From contig NZ_LZJN01000196.1 in NCBI RefSeq assembly GCF_001667735.1, positions 1-51,411 of the forward strand: a stretch of 51,411 nt of DNA, written 5' to 3'. Under the pieces are notes generated by a model. It searched no databases. It was not told the DNA's origin and was given only the letters and a program-made list of their open reading frames with translations. A program made the translations under genes and the position numbers. Positions 33,298 to 42,091 of the stretch are shown piece by piece. Position 1 is the stretch's first letter. The number at the start of each line of letters is the position of its first letter. Source of the stretch: Mycobacterium sp. E183 (GTDB lineage Bacteria; Actinomycetota; Actinomycetes; Mycobacteriales; Mycobacteriaceae).

Positions 33298-34827
33298 CTA
33301 GCCTCCGGAGATACCCGCATACTTCTCGACCAGCTCCCGCTTGTACAGCTTGCCGGCATCGGTGCGCGGCAGGCACTCCTCGAAGTACAACCTGCGGGGA
33401 CACTTGTAGTGCGCCAGCCGATTTCGCAGCCAAGCGATCAGCTCCTCGGCGAGAACCGGGGAAGCCAGGCCTGGATCCGCCAGTTGCACCACTGCGGTCA
33501 CCGACTGCCCCATCACCGGATCGGGCACGCCGAAAACGGCGGCGTCGACCACGAGCGGGTGACCGATCAGACAATTCTCGGTCTCCTGAGGATAGATGTT
33601 CACCCCGCCGGAGATGATCATGTGGTTGCGACGATCGGTGAGATAGAGGTAGCCCTCGTCGTCGAGATAGCCGACATCGCCTACGGTGACCCAGCCCTGC
33701 GCACTGCGCGCCGCCGCCGTCTGGGCTTCGTCGTTGAGGTACTCGAAGGGATAACCACCCTCGTAATAGATCTCACCGATCTGTCCAGGGCCGAGCTCGC
33801 TACGGTCGTCGTCGAGGATGTGCGGCGTGCCGAGAAGTGGCTTGCCCACCGAGCCCGGGTGAGCGAGCCACTCGTCGGCACGGATGAACGAGATGCCGGC
33901 GCCCTCGGATGACCCGTAGTACTCGTCCACGATCGGGCCCCACCAGTCGATCATCTGCCGCTTGATCTCGGGCGGACACGGGGCGGCGGCATGGACGACG
34001 CGTCGCAACGTCGAGAGGTCGTAGCGCGTCCTGGCCTCTTCTGGCAGCCGCAGCATCCGGACAAACATCGTCGGCACAAACTGCGCATGCGTGACACCGT
34101 GTCGCTGAATGCATTCGAGGGCCTGTTCGGCGTCGAACTTCTGCATGAGGACCGTTGTCGCGCCGGCGGCTTGCGCCGCCATGGTCCACATGGCCGGCGC
34201 CGTATGGTAGGTCGGGGCTGGACTCAGGTAGACCGAGTCGGGGCCCACCCCGAGCGCCTCGAAAACGGGTGTCGACACCTTCGAAACGCCGGAGTTCGGC
34301 GATGTCAGCGGTCGGCGGATCCCCTTGGGGCGACCGGTGCTACCCGCGGAGTACTGCAGGAGCCGGCCGTCACGCTCATCGGTGATCGGCGTCGAGGGTT
34401 CGGCGGCCACGCATTCCGGGTAGCGCAGCCAGCCCCGGAGGTCGTCGTCGGCCATCAACGCCACGGCCGGCAGGCCATCCCCGAGCCGGTCGGACAGTTC
34501 CCGGCACGCATCGCGCATCAACCGCGAGGAGACGATGGCCTTCGCGCCGCTGTCGGCAACGACGTAGGCGATCTCGGAGTGGCTCAGGTTGGTGTTCACC
34601 AGCGTGTAATAGAAACCGCTGCGCTTGGCCGCCCACATCGCTGTGTGGATGTGTTCGTTGTTTTCCATGAGGATGGCGATGGTGTCCCCGGCGGCCAACC
34701 CCGATCGCCGCATGAAGTGCGCGAGCTTGTTGGCGCCGGCCTCGAGGTCGGCGAAGCTCACCGCCGTCCCTGAAGGATGAAGAATCACAGCGGGTTTCGC
34801 GGATCCCGCGTGATCACGCAACTGCAT
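33298..34827 (-). CDS. Acyl-CoA synthetase (FadD-like)
   Basis: The 509-residue ANL-superfamily ligase has the P-loop-like QYSAGSTGRPKGIRR, the pocket motif DEYYGSSEGAG, WVTVGDVGYLDDEGYLYLTDRR, the hinge MIISGGVNIYPQETE and the C-terminal Lys motif LPRTDAGKLYKREL. It should activate a carboxylic acid as its CoA ester to start degradation. It is the last gene of a minus-strand operon DapB-like - nitroreductase - LLM - ligase, 42 bases after the LLM stop. It ends 77 bases from the convergent membrane-protein gene. The substrate is unknown. Confidence 0.9.
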   Translation of the reverse strand: MQLRDHAGSAKPAVILHPSGTAVSFADLEAGANKLAHFMRRSGLAAGDTIAILMENNEHIHTAMWAAKRSGFYYTLVNTNLSHSEIAYVVADSGAKAIVSSRLMRDACRELSDRLGDGLPAVALMADDDLRGWLRYPECVAAEPSTPITDERDGRLLQYSAGSTGRPKGIRRPLTSPNSGVSKVSTPVFEALGVGPDSVYLSPAPTYHTAPAMWTMAAQAAGATTVLMQKFDAEQALECIQRHGVTHAQFVPTMFVRMLRLPEEARTRYDLSTLRRVVHAAAPCPPEIKRQMIDWWGPIVDEYYGSSEGAGISFIRADEWLAHPGSVGKPLLGTPHILDDDRSELGPGQIGEIYYEGGYPFEYLNDEAQTAAARSAQGWVTVGDVGYLDDEGYLYLTDRRNHMIISGGVNIYPQETENCLIGHPLVVDAAVFGVPDPVMGQSVTAVVQLADPGLASPVLAEELIAWLRNRLAHYKCPRRLYFEECLPRTDAGKLYKRELVEKYAGISGG

Positions 34828-34869
34828 GCCGCACCGTCGATTCCTGCCCGATCCCGCGACGTCGATGCA

Positions 34870-35808
34870 TCATCGCGTGACGTCGCGGAACGCCTCCACG
34901 AGCGGCGAGAGGACTTCGACCGCTCGTTCGCCCTCCTCTGGGACCGTCACCGTGAAGCGGACATCGGTGACGCCTGCCGCGACCAGCGCCGGTACCGACG
35001 CGACCGATGCCGGGTAGTCGATCGATCCGCCGTCGCCCTTCACTGCGCGCGCGACACCTTGGACTTGCAGATTGCCGGCGTCGCCACCGGCGGCGACGAC
35101 GCTGTCCTTCATCTTGCTTATCGAGGTGGGCAGGTCGGCAAATGCCGAGCCCCAGGGAATCCAACCGCTGCCGAACCGCGCGATTCGCCGCGCGACGTTG
35201 CGGTTCACCGTGCCGCTGATCCAACACGGCACACCACCGGGTTGCACCGGCTTCGGCATCTGGTGGATCGCGTCGAAGGACAGTTCGGGCGAGTGATACG
35301 ACGCCCGCTGTTCGGTCCACAGCGTCTTGCAGACCTCCAAGGTGTGGTCCAGCAGCCGCCCGCGGTGTGCGAAAGACAGTCCGGCTGCCTCGTATTCCTC
35401 TCGTTGCCACCCCACCCCGACGCCGAGATCGACGCGACCGCCGGAAAGCACATCGAGCGTCGCCAGCTGTTTGGCCAGGACCGCGGGACGCCGCAGGGCG
35501 GCCAACAGTATCGAGGTCCCCAGCCGGATCCGCTCGGTCGTGGCAGCGATCGCGGTGAGCACGATGAGCGGTTCCAGCCAGCTGCCGTCGGGCCCCGTAG
35601 GTTGGCGGCCGCCGGACGCACCACCGACCGAGGGGTCGGCGTATGCCTCCAGCTTCTCGCCGAACACCACATGGTCGGAGACGACCACACGGTCGATCCC
35701 CGCACCATCCATCGCCCGTGCCATTGCCAGCGTCGCCCGCCAATCATGTTGCGGGCCATCGGTAAAGGTGCGCAGGTACAACGAGATCTCGGGGTATCCC
35801 ACTGTCAC
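34870..35808 (-). CDS. LLM-class (luciferase-like) flavin/F420-dependent oxidoreductase
   Basis: The 312-residue TIM-barrel protein has the LLM hallmarks: YLRTFTDGP, VVVSDHVVFGE, RIRLGTSILLAALRRPAVLAK and GGRVDLGVGVGWQREEYEAAG. Many mycobacterial members use F420; others use FMNH2 as monooxygenases. GTG 35808 overlaps the nitroreductase stop (GTGA). GTG 35802, 6 bases further in, has better spacing from GGGGAG and is a valid alternative. Its pairing with a nitroreductase-family enzyme suggests a monooxygenase and its flavin partner, but this is inference. Confidence 0.88.
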   Translation of the reverse strand: MTVGYPEISLYLRTFTDGPQHDWRATLAMARAMDGAGIDRVVVSDHVVFGEKLEAYADPSVGGASGGRQPTGPDGSWLEPLIVLTAIAATTERIRLGTSILLAALRRPAVLAKQLATLDVLSGGRVDLGVGVGWQREEYEAAGLSFAHRGRLLDHTLEVCKTLWTEQRASYHSPELSFDAIHQMPKPVQPGGVPCWISGTVNRNVARRIARFGSGWIPWGSAFADLPTSISKMKDSVVAAGGDAGNLQVQGVARAVKGDGGSIDYPASVASVPALVAAGVTDVRFTVTVPEEGERAVEVLSPLVEAFRDVTR

Positions 35809-36464
35809 TCCCCTGTCTTGTGCCAAGGCCGGTCCCAACGATCGATGGCCGCGACCTCGTCCAGCGGTTTACGCCGCACGGCATGATGTCCGCCCTTGGG
35901 CCAGCCGACCGTCAGCAACGTCGCGATCTTCCAGTCGCCGGGAATGCCGACCATCGAGCGCAGCTGGTCCTCGCAGGACCCGTGCCACAGGGTGATTGCG
36001 GCGCCGAGGCCCTGCGCGCGAGCCGCCAGCAAGAAGTTCTGCACGGCGGGAAAAATGGACCCGCCCTGCTGGAGTTCGGTGGTCCCCCGCTGCGGCTGGA
36101 CGCAGAACAGCACCAGCACCGGCGCGGCGCCACCGACGCTCATGTGTTCGGCCATCGTTCGCAGCACGCGTGATTTGGGGTCGTCAGCCTCGTCCGCCGG
36201 CATCGCGAACCGATAGAACTCGGTCATCACATCCCATGTCCGGTGCGCCGCTGCCGTGACCACGTCGCGCACGCTACTCGATCTGAGCACGACGAATTTC
36301 CAGGGCTGCTGATTGCCTCCGGACGGCGCCCAGCTGGCCGCCCGCAGGCAGGCCTCGATCACCTCATCGGGTACGGGTTCGTCGAGGTAGCGCCGGACGG
36401 CCGACGCCGTGCGCATCACCTCCCACACGTCGGCCGACGTCCGGGCGATGCGCTGTTCGCTCAC
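35805..36464 (-). CDS. Nitroreductase-family flavoprotein
   Basis: The 219-residue protein opens with the FMN-binding core SAVRRYLDEPVPDEVIEACL and APSGGNQQPWKFVVL, and later has GLGAAITLWHGSCED and IATLLTVGWPKGGHHAVRRK. Family members are NAD(P)H:FMN oxidoreductases acting on nitro, quinone or enone substrates. The GTG start overlaps the stop of the DapB-like gene (GTGA), and its stop overlaps the LLM gene in the same way. It is therefore translated as part of a four-gene operon and could supply reduced flavin to the LLM enzyme. Confidence 0.9.
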   Translation of the reverse strand: MSEQRIARTSADVWEVMRTASAVRRYLDEPVPDEVIEACLRAASWAPSGGNQQPWKFVVLRSSSVRDVVTAAAHRTWDVMTEFYRFAMPADEADDPKSRVLRTMAEHMSVGGAAPVLVLFCVQPQRGTTELQQGGSIFPAVQNFLLAARAQGLGAAITLWHGSCEDQLRSMVGIPGDWKIATLLTVGWPKGGHHAVRRKPLDEVAAIDRWDRPWHKTGE

Positions 36465-37573
36465 GGCTTCCCCTTCGCGGGCAGCACGCCCCGCCAGGTT
36501 CCGCCGCGGGCCGGGCCGGTCACCAGAGGCAGGTCGAGGGTCGACAGCAACCCGGGCGGCGCGGCCATCACGGCGGGGATGGCGTTCAGCTCGCGCATGA
36601 CGGTCGCGTAGGTCAGGCCGCGCATGTTATTTCCGCGGCCATGCATCTCGATGTCGACGGTGTAGGTCGGCATGCCGTCGATGATGACCCGGTAACCCCC
36701 GTGGGGTGACGGGTGCCGCGGCCAGTCCGGTGCCGCTTCCTCTCCCATGCGGGTGACGTGTTCGAGCGTGACGCGCTCCTCGCCGCCCACCATTCCGGCC
36801 AGCTTGAATCGCATGCCTCCTACCGTGCCAGGCTCGATCCATCCCGATGCGACCTCGTATCGGGTTGTCGCCAACCATTTCTCGATGGTGGTGTCGACGC
36901 GATCGAGCGGCAGGCCAACACCGTCGGCAACGAGATGCACGATGGGTGCCCACAACGCAGCCAGGCGCTCGGTGTCGAACAGCGGCGCCGGATGGTCGGG
37001 GGGGCAGCCAAAACCCATGAAGTCGAACATGATGTCGGGTTGTCTGATGGGCCCATAGTCCAAAATCTCGAGCATGGTGATGCCGTCGACGCGGCTGCTG
37101 AAGCCCGTCATGGTCAGCGCGATCACGTCGTTGGCCCACCCGGGGTCGACACCGCTGTTGAAGAAGCTGGTGCCGCCTTCGGCGCACGCCTCCTCGAGCA
37201 GGCCGACGGTTTCCCTGTCCGCCGCGGGTGGGTAACACATCGGCACCAGTGAGGTGCACACCACATCCTTACCCGACCGCAGGCAGCGCGCTATGTCCTG
37301 CGCCGCCTCGCGGTAGCGATAGTCGCCCGAAGCGAAATAGGCCACCACGTCCGCGTCCGTCGTCAGGGCGGCATCGACATCCCGCGTGGCGATGACGCCG
37401 GTCGCCGGCATTCCACATAGGTCACCCGCATCCTTGCCGTCCTTGGCTTCGGCGTGGACGACCACGGCGGCCAACTCCAGACCCGGGTGCGCGATGAGAG
37501 CGCGCAGCGCGCCGACACCGACCTGGCCCGGACCCCAAAGAATCACCCGCGGCCTGCGTTGGCCCTCCGCCAT
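36461..37573 (-). CDS. DapB-like (dihydrodipicolinate-reductase N-terminal domain) NAD(P)H dehydrogenase
   Basis: The 370-residue protein has a Rossmann start PRVILWGPGQVGVGALRAL (about 8-26), then DADVVAYFASGDYRY and GTSFFNSGVDPGWANDVIALTM, as in the DapB_N-containing dehydrogenases related to 2,4-diaminopentanoate dehydrogenase. It is much longer than true DapB (about 245 residues) and lacks lysine-pathway neighbours, so it is not a lysine gene. ATG 37573 is chosen over 37615 because GGAAGGGG precedes it. It is first in the minus-strand operon and divergent from the crotonase gene across a palindromic promoter region. Confidence 0.82.
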   Translation of the reverse strand: MAEGQRRPRVILWGPGQVGVGALRALIAHPGLELAAVVVHAEAKDGKDAGDLCGMPATGVIATRDVDAALTTDADVVAYFASGDYRYREAAQDIARCLRSGKDVVCTSLVPMCYPPAADRETVGLLEEACAEGGTSFFNSGVDPGWANDVIALTMTGFSSRVDGITMLEILDYGPIRQPDIMFDFMGFGCPPDHPAPLFDTERLAALWAPIVHLVADGVGLPLDRVDTTIEKWLATTRYEVASGWIEPGTVGGMRFKLAGMVGGEERVTLEHVTRMGEEAAPDWPRHPSPHGGYRVIIDGMPTYTVDIEMHGRGNNMRGLTYATVMRELNAIPAVMAAPPGLLSTLDLPLVTGPARGGTWRGVLPAKGKP

Positions 37574-37606
37574 GGGCACCCCTTCCGGCCGAGTTCGGCC
37601 ACCGCG

Positions 37607-37624
37607 TGAGAACATATCTTCTCA
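37607..37624. promoter_or_regulatory. Operator-like palindrome TGAGAA-N6-TTCTCA
   Basis: Perfect 6-bp arms lie between the divergent DapB-like and crotonase genes, followed at 37619-37632 by TTCTCATATAGAGA. The TCTC-n-GAGA element resembles those at 40067 and 50755. It is a candidate binding site for the TetR protein encoded at 41300-42091. Confidence 0.6.
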
Positions 37625-37669
37625 TATAGAGATAACACCATTACCGGACGGGATGAGGAAGCAGGGCCA

Positions 37670-38581
37670 ATGGTGAACGATTACGAATTCTTGAAGTGGG
37701 AGACCTTCGACGACGGCATGATCATTCGCATTTCGCTGAATCGCCCCGAACAGCGCAATGCCCAGAATCGCGGCATGCTGGTCGAACTCGACGACGCGTT
37801 TGCGCGGGCGGAGGCCGACGACGACGTCCGCGTGGTCATCCTCGCCGGCGAGGGCCCGATGTTCTCGTCAGGTCACGATATCGGTTCCAAGCAGGCGCGC
37901 GCGGAATTCAGTCCGGGGCCGGGCCAGCACCCCACGGTGACGATCAACGGCGGGACCCGCGACGGCGCCGAGAGAACCATGCTGCAGGAATGGCACTACT
38001 TCTTTCAGAACAACCTTCGGTGGCGAAACCTCCGCAAGATCACCATCGCACAGGTGCATGGGGATGTGTTCTCAGCGGGACTGATGCTGATCTGGGCGTG
38101 TGACCTGATCGTCGGAAGCGAAGAGGTGCGCTTCGCCGATGTGGTCGGTACGCGGTTGGGCATGTGCGGCATGGAGTACTTCGGCCATCCGTGGGAGTTC
38201 GGGCCGCGGCGCACCAAAGAGCTCATGCTGACCGGCGACGCGATCGGAATCGAAGAGGCCTACCGGATCGGGATGGTCAGCAAGATCTTCAAGCGCGAAG
38301 AGCTGCCCGAGCGCACACTCGAGCTGGCAAGGCGCATCACCCAGGTCCCCACGATGGCGGCGTTGCTGATCAAGGAATCGGTAAACCAGTCCGTTGACAA
38401 CATGGGCTTTTTCAACGCGCTGCAGTCGTGTTTCTCGTTGCATCAACTGAATCACTCACACTGGGCGCAGATCCGCGAGGACAAGGTTCCGACCGCCGGG
38501 GAGGCCCAGGGGGTACCGGACTGGCGAACCGCTCCCCCGGTTGTGCTGGCGGCCAAGGACCAGGTCCGGTCCGACGCGTGA
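37670..38581 (+). CDS. Crotonase-fold (enoyl-CoA hydratase/isomerase family) protein
   Basis: The 303-residue crotonase has the acyl-CoA and oxyanion elements NRPEQRNAQNRGMLVEL, MFSSGHDIGSK and GDVFSAGLMLIWACDL. The glutamates that activate water in hydratases appear to be missing: the GGxCELA position reads AGLMLIW, and the PE of the second motif reads ADVVGTRLG. It may therefore be a crotonase catalysing another CoA-ester reaction. The ATG at 37670 follows GAGGAAG; the divergent promoter carries the TGAGAA palindrome. The stop overlaps the thioesterase GTG (GTGA). Confidence 0.88.
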   Translation: MVNDYEFLKWETFDDGMIIRISLNRPEQRNAQNRGMLVELDDAFARAEADDDVRVVILAGEGPMFSSGHDIGSKQARAEFSPGPGQHPTVTINGGTRDGAERTMLQEWHYFFQNNLRWRNLRKITIAQVHGDVFSAGLMLIWACDLIVGSEEVRFADVVGTRLGMCGMEYFGHPWEFGPRRTKELMLTGDAIGIEEAYRIGMVSKIFKREELPERTLELARRITQVPTMAALLIKESVNQSVDNMGFFNALQSCFSLHQLNHSHWAQIREDKVPTAGEAQGVPDWRTAPPVVLAAKDQVRSDA

Positions 38582-39033
38582 GCGCCACGTCGTCCCGCCA
38601 GCCTGCGCCCCAACCGATGGGGGTGACCATCCCCGGTCACCTGTTCGGCCAGCTGCCCTTCTACGACGTGGTCGATACCGACGAGTCGGTCGTCGTCGAC
38701 CTGCACAACCGCCCGGACCTGGTGAACTACCGCGGCGCGTTGCAGGGCGGGTTGGTCGCCACGCTCATCGATGTGGCCGGCGGGCGACTCGCCGTCAAGC
38801 ACGCGGGTCAGGGTAGCGGGGCGGGCACCGCGGACATGTCCATCCATTTCCTGGCACCGATTGTCGAGGGCCCCGCGCGCGCGAGTGCCACGCTGCTCCG
38901 CGCGGGAAAGAGGATGATCGTGGTCGGTGTCGACGTATTCGACGTGGGTCGAGACCGGCTCGCGGCACGGGCGACGTTGAGCTTCGCGATCCTTGCTCCC
39001 CGCGGCCCCACTCAGCCCGCGACCGCGCCGTAA
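38578..39033 (+). CDS. PaaI-type hotdog thioesterase
   Basis: The 151-residue hotdog protein has LVNYRGALQGGLVATLIDVAGGRLA, the PaaI/DUF4442-like signature helix, then TADMSIHFLAPIVEGPARASATLLR. Such enzymes hydrolyse acyl- or aryl-CoA esters and relieve CoA trapping in degradation pathways. GTG 38578 is coupled to the crotonase stop. An upstream extension in the same frame lies inside the crotonase gene and is rejected. The 3' end overlaps the convergent acyl-CoA dehydrogenase gene by 22 bases. Confidence 0.87.
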   Translation: MSATSSRQPAPQPMGVTIPGHLFGQLPFYDVVDTDESVVVDLHNRPDLVNYRGALQGGLVATLIDVAGGRLAVKHAGQGSGAGTADMSIHFLAPIVEGPARASATLLRAGKRMIVVGVDVFDVGRDRLAARATLSFAILAPRGPTQPATAP

Positions 39034-40031
39034 CGCGCATCGGCGACGCGGTCCAATGCGGTCGCGGGATCGCCGATGACCATTGCCCAGCCGCGGACCC
39101 GGCGGTAGTACAACTGGATGTCACCCTCCATACCGAACCCGTATCCGCCGTGGATGTGGAGGCTGCGTCGCGTCGCGTCGCGCGCCGTCTCGTACCCGAA
39201 TGCGAAGGCCATGCCGGCCAGTTCGCGAACGCGATCGGGCTCGTCGGCGAAGGCGCATGCCGCCTTGAGCCCGAGCAACCTGGCCCCGTCGGCGGCGGTG
39301 GCGCTGTCGGCCAGCGGGTGAGATACGGCTTGGAAGGAACCGATTGCGGTGCCGAAGGCGTGGCGTTGTCTGGCGTATTCGACGCCGATCTCGACGGCCC
39401 TCTTGGCAGCGCCCGCCAATGCGACGGCGGTCATCGCCAGCCACAGGTCGAGCGCCCGTGAGAACAGCTCGCGCGCCGCGGACCTGTCGGCGAGCACAAC
39501 GGCGTTTGAGCCAATCGTGATGTCAGCCAGGGGCATTGACGCGAGGTTTCCCACCGCTTTCCGGTTATCCCCGACCGGCACCGCCAGCAACCGTTCCTCC
39601 GAGAGGGCGATGACGTAGTCTGCCACCGCCCCTGCCGGGACCAGTTCCAACCGCCCATCGCGTGCGGGACGGGGCGCGAGTGTGGCCAGTCGCTCGCCCG
39701 CGAGGACCTCGCTCAGCAGCCCGGCGCCGGTATGGCCGGCCTCAGCCAGCGCGCGGGCGGCGACTTGCGCTTCGATGAGGGGCGCGGATGCGAGTGCCCG
39801 GCCGCATTGTTCGGCGATCAGCGCGAGTTCCAGTTCCGAGGCACCCCATCCTCCAGCGGCCTCACCGACTGCCATCTCAACCGCACCCGTCTCAAGCAGC
39901 GCCTTCCACAGTTTGGCGTCGAAGCCCGACGGCTCGGCCGCCCGGATGCGCTCGGAGGTCGACTCACGGGTGAACAGCGCGGCGAACGAATCGACCAGCT
40001 GCCGCTGTTCACTCGTCAAGCTCAGGTCCAC
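39012..40031 (-). CDS. Acyl-CoA dehydrogenase, short (FadE28-like) subunit
   Basis: The 339-residue acyl-CoA dehydrogenase begins VDLSLTSEQRQLVDSFAALF and ends with AFGYETARDATRRSLHIHGGYGFGMEGDIQLYYRR. Its length equals what I recall for FadE28 of the cholesterol side-chain heterotetramer FadE28/FadE29. The partner-sized gene starts 101 bases away on the other strand. The GTG at 40031 follows GAGGGA; the longer open frame upstream crosses the promoter region and is rejected. An alpha2-beta2 complex with the neighbouring protein is inferred from size and proximity. The 3' end overlaps the thioesterase gene. Confidence 0.88.
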   Translation of the reverse strand: MDLSLTSEQRQLVDSFAALFTRESTSERIRAAEPSGFDAKLWKALLETGAVEMAVGEAAGGWGASELELALIAEQCGRALASAPLIEAQVAARALAEAGHTGAGLLSEVLAGERLATLAPRPARDGRLELVPAGAVADYVIALSEERLLAVPVGDNRKAVGNLASMPLADITIGSNAVVLADRSAARELFSRALDLWLAMTAVALAGAAKRAVEIGVEYARQRHAFGTAIGSFQAVSHPLADSATAADGARLLGLKAACAFADEPDRVRELAGMAFAFGYETARDATRRSLHIHGGYGFGMEGDIQLYYRRVRGWAMVIGDPATALDRVADARYGAVAG

Positions 40032-40066
40032 GACCGTACGTCCCTCACACAAGCGGATATGGTTAC

Positions 40067-40080
40067 TCTCAGATTTGAGA
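40067..40080. promoter_or_regulatory. Operator-like palindrome TCTCA-GATT-TGAGA
   Basis: Perfect 5-bp arms in the 101-base region between the two divergent acyl-CoA dehydrogenase genes, followed by TTAGCATTA. It resembles the sites at 37607-37632 and 50755-50765, suggesting one regulator for the cluster. Confidence 0.6.
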
Positions 40081-40132
40081 TTAGCATTATCACACGCACC
40101 GTCCTTGACTGCGTGCGACGACAGATTGGCCC

Positions 40133-41311
40133 ATGCATATGCATTTTCACCTCGATGCCGACACGGCAAGCTTCCGCGACGGCGTCCGCAACCACCTTCA
40201 AAACGTGTTGAGCCCCGAGTTCGAGGAGCGCATCTACCGCAGCGGCGTCGCCCACGACGACGAGTTCGCCAAAGGTCTCGTCGACAAGGGGTATTTCGCC
40301 CCGGGCTGGCCCGTCGAGTTCGGCGGACAGAACCGCGATGCATGGGACGAGCAGATCCTCAAAGAGGAGCTCATGCGTTGCGACGCGCCGGTATATCTTT
40401 CCGAAACTACGCGGATGGTGGCCTCGATCATCCGCGAGATCGGCACTCCCGAGTTGAAGGATCGCATTCTGGCCGGGGCCCTCAACGGCGACATCACCAT
40501 CGCGCTGGGCTTCACCGAGCCCGAATGCGGGTCGGATGTCGCGGCGGCCGCCACCAAGGCGGTCCGCGACGGATCTGGCGAAGATGCGGATTGGGTGATC
40601 AACGGCTCAAAGATGTTCACCACCAACGGTCACATCGCCGACTTCATATTCCTGCTCGCACGCACTAGCCCCGACAAGCCCAAGCACCAAGGTCTGACAA
40701 TGTTTCTCGTGCCTTGCGCCTCGGATGGCTTTGAGGCACAGGCGGTCTGGACTCTCTCCGGAGAACGGACCAACATCACGTTCTACAGCGACGTCCGCGT
40801 CGGGGACGAGTGGCGGATCGGCGAAGTCGACGCTGGCTGGGAGGTGCTGGGGCTTTCGCTGCGCTACGAGCACGCATCGGGGTGGGGCCCGCACCTGATC
40901 CGACTGCTGGATCATGCCGAACACTGGGCCACCAGCACCCGACCCGATGATGGCGCACCGCCCATCGCCAAGTCCGACGTCCGGCGCCGGCTCGCCCGAG
41001 TCGCCATGGAGACCGAGGTGTCGATGCTGCTGCAGCGACGATGCGTATGGATGCACGAACAGGGCGAGATACCGGTGGCCGAGGGCCCGATGTCCAAGCT
41101 GTTCAGCACCGAGGCGCTCGAACGCGCCAGCCAAGATGTGGTCGAATTGGTCGGCGCCGACGGCTTGCGCAGCTATCTCGAGCCGACCGCCCCAGAGCAT
41201 GGGCGGTTCGAACACTCCCTACGGTTCTCGCTGGGCACCACGATCTACGCGGGCACCAGCGAGATTCAGCGAACGATCATCGCGCAGCGAGGTCTCGGCC
41301 TACCCCGTTAA
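40133..41311 (+). CDS. Acyl-CoA dehydrogenase, long (FadE29-like) subunit
   Basis: The 392-residue acyl-CoA dehydrogenase has the FAD/substrate motif ALGFTEPECGSDVAAAATKA, DWVINGSKMFTTNGHIADF and the C-terminal GTTIYAGTSEIQRTIIAQRGLGLPR. Its size matches the FadE29 class (about 387 residues), which pairs with a FadE28-like subunit. Here the subunits are divergent rather than in one operon and share the palindromic promoter region. The substrate is probably a branched or ring-linked acyl-CoA, by analogy only. The 3' end overlaps the TetR gene by 12 bases, convergent. Confidence 0.92.
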   Translation: MHMHFHLDADTASFRDGVRNHLQNVLSPEFEERIYRSGVAHDDEFAKGLVDKGYFAPGWPVEFGGQNRDAWDEQILKEELMRCDAPVYLSETTRMVASIIREIGTPELKDRILAGALNGDITIALGFTEPECGSDVAAAATKAVRDGSGEDADWVINGSKMFTTNGHIADFIFLLARTSPDKPKHQGLTMFLVPCASDGFEAQAVWTLSGERTNITFYSDVRVGDEWRIGEVDAGWEVLGLSLRYEHASGWGPHLIRLLDHAEHWATSTRPDDGAPPIAKSDVRRRLARVAMETEVSMLLQRRCVWMHEQGEIPVAEGPMSKLFSTEALERASQDVVELVGADGLRSYLEPTAPEHGRFEHSLRFSLGTTIYAGTSEIQRTIIAQRGLGLPR

Positions 41312-42091
41312 CTTTTTGCCCCGGCGCGCCGCGGTCGTCCGCGGCGCCGCCTTGCGTGCGGGCCGGGCCTTGGCGCCGTCGACGGGCGGCGTGACGGCCT
41401 GTTTGCACCATGCCCACAACTGGTCCTCCGTCAGCTTGGGGTCCTTGCCGCCACCCAGGTGGAAGACGCCAATCTGCGCGAGCGCGGTGAGGGTGGTGTT
41501 CAGCAGCGTGGTCAGCTGGGCGGGGGTCATGTCCGTGCGCACCAGCCCGGCCCGGGCGCACGACGTGATGATCTTCGTCAGCAGCTTCTGGTGGGGTTCC
41601 CACACCTTGGCAAAGTCATCCGGCCGCTCGATCTCCAGGCTGAGGTTGTAGATCGTCATGACCCGGCCACCGACCGCTTCCGAAGATTCCGCGCGGGACA
41701 GGACGCCCCTGCAGAACGCCTCGAGTTGCTCCATCGGGCCGTCGGCCGCGGCGACCTCCTGCCGGATGTCCTCCGTGAATTGACTGGTGACGTTCTCGTA
41801 GAGCGCCAACAGAAGTTCTTCCTTGCCCGCGAAGTGTTGGTAGAACGCTCGCAAGCTCAGGTTCGACCGGTCGATGAGCGTCTGGATCGTGAAGTCGGCC
41901 TTACCGGACTCCTCCACCAACTCCAGGGCGGTGGCCAGAAACCGCGAACTGCGGGCGAGGGCGCGCGCCCGCGCCGTGCTCAGGCGCCGCTCGATCGTGC
42001 GTTGCTGCCAGGTGCCGGGCACCTCGACGTCGTTGTCAACAAGTTCCAAGCCGGTTTCGATCGGGCGGCCGGCGGGCTTCTTCGTAGGCAT
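41300..42091 (-). CDS. TetR-family regulator, probable cluster regulator
   Basis: The 263-residue protein has an N-terminal extension of about 45 residues before the HTH: SRFLATALELVEESGKADFTIQTLIDRSNLSLRAFYQHFAGKEELLLALYENV (about 48-100). The C-terminal tail is basic (RPARKAAPRTTAARRGKK). ATG 42091 has only a weak ribosome site, so the start is less sure; the ORF opens at 42118. It lies in the middle of the catabolic cluster and is the obvious candidate to bind the TCTC-n-GAG palindromes; this is inference. Confidence 0.87.
   Translation of the reverse strand: MPTKKPAGRPIETGLELVDNDVEVPGTWQQRTIERRLSTARARALARSSRFLATALELVEESGKADFTIQTLIDRSNLSLRAFYQHFAGKEELLLALYENVTSQFTEDIRQEVAAADGPMEQLEAFCRGVLSRAESSEAVGGRVMTIYNLSLEIERPDDFAKVWEPHQKLLTKIITSCARAGLVRTDMTPAQLTTLLNTTLTALAQIGVFHLGGGKDPKLTEDQLWAWCKQAVTPPVDGAKARPARKAAPRTTAARRGKKLTG

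Noticed and set aside
36461..37573. Lysine-biosynthesis dapB
   Set aside because: Length (370 residues) and catabolic neighbours do not fit true dihydrodipicolinate reductase; only the N-terminal fold is shared.
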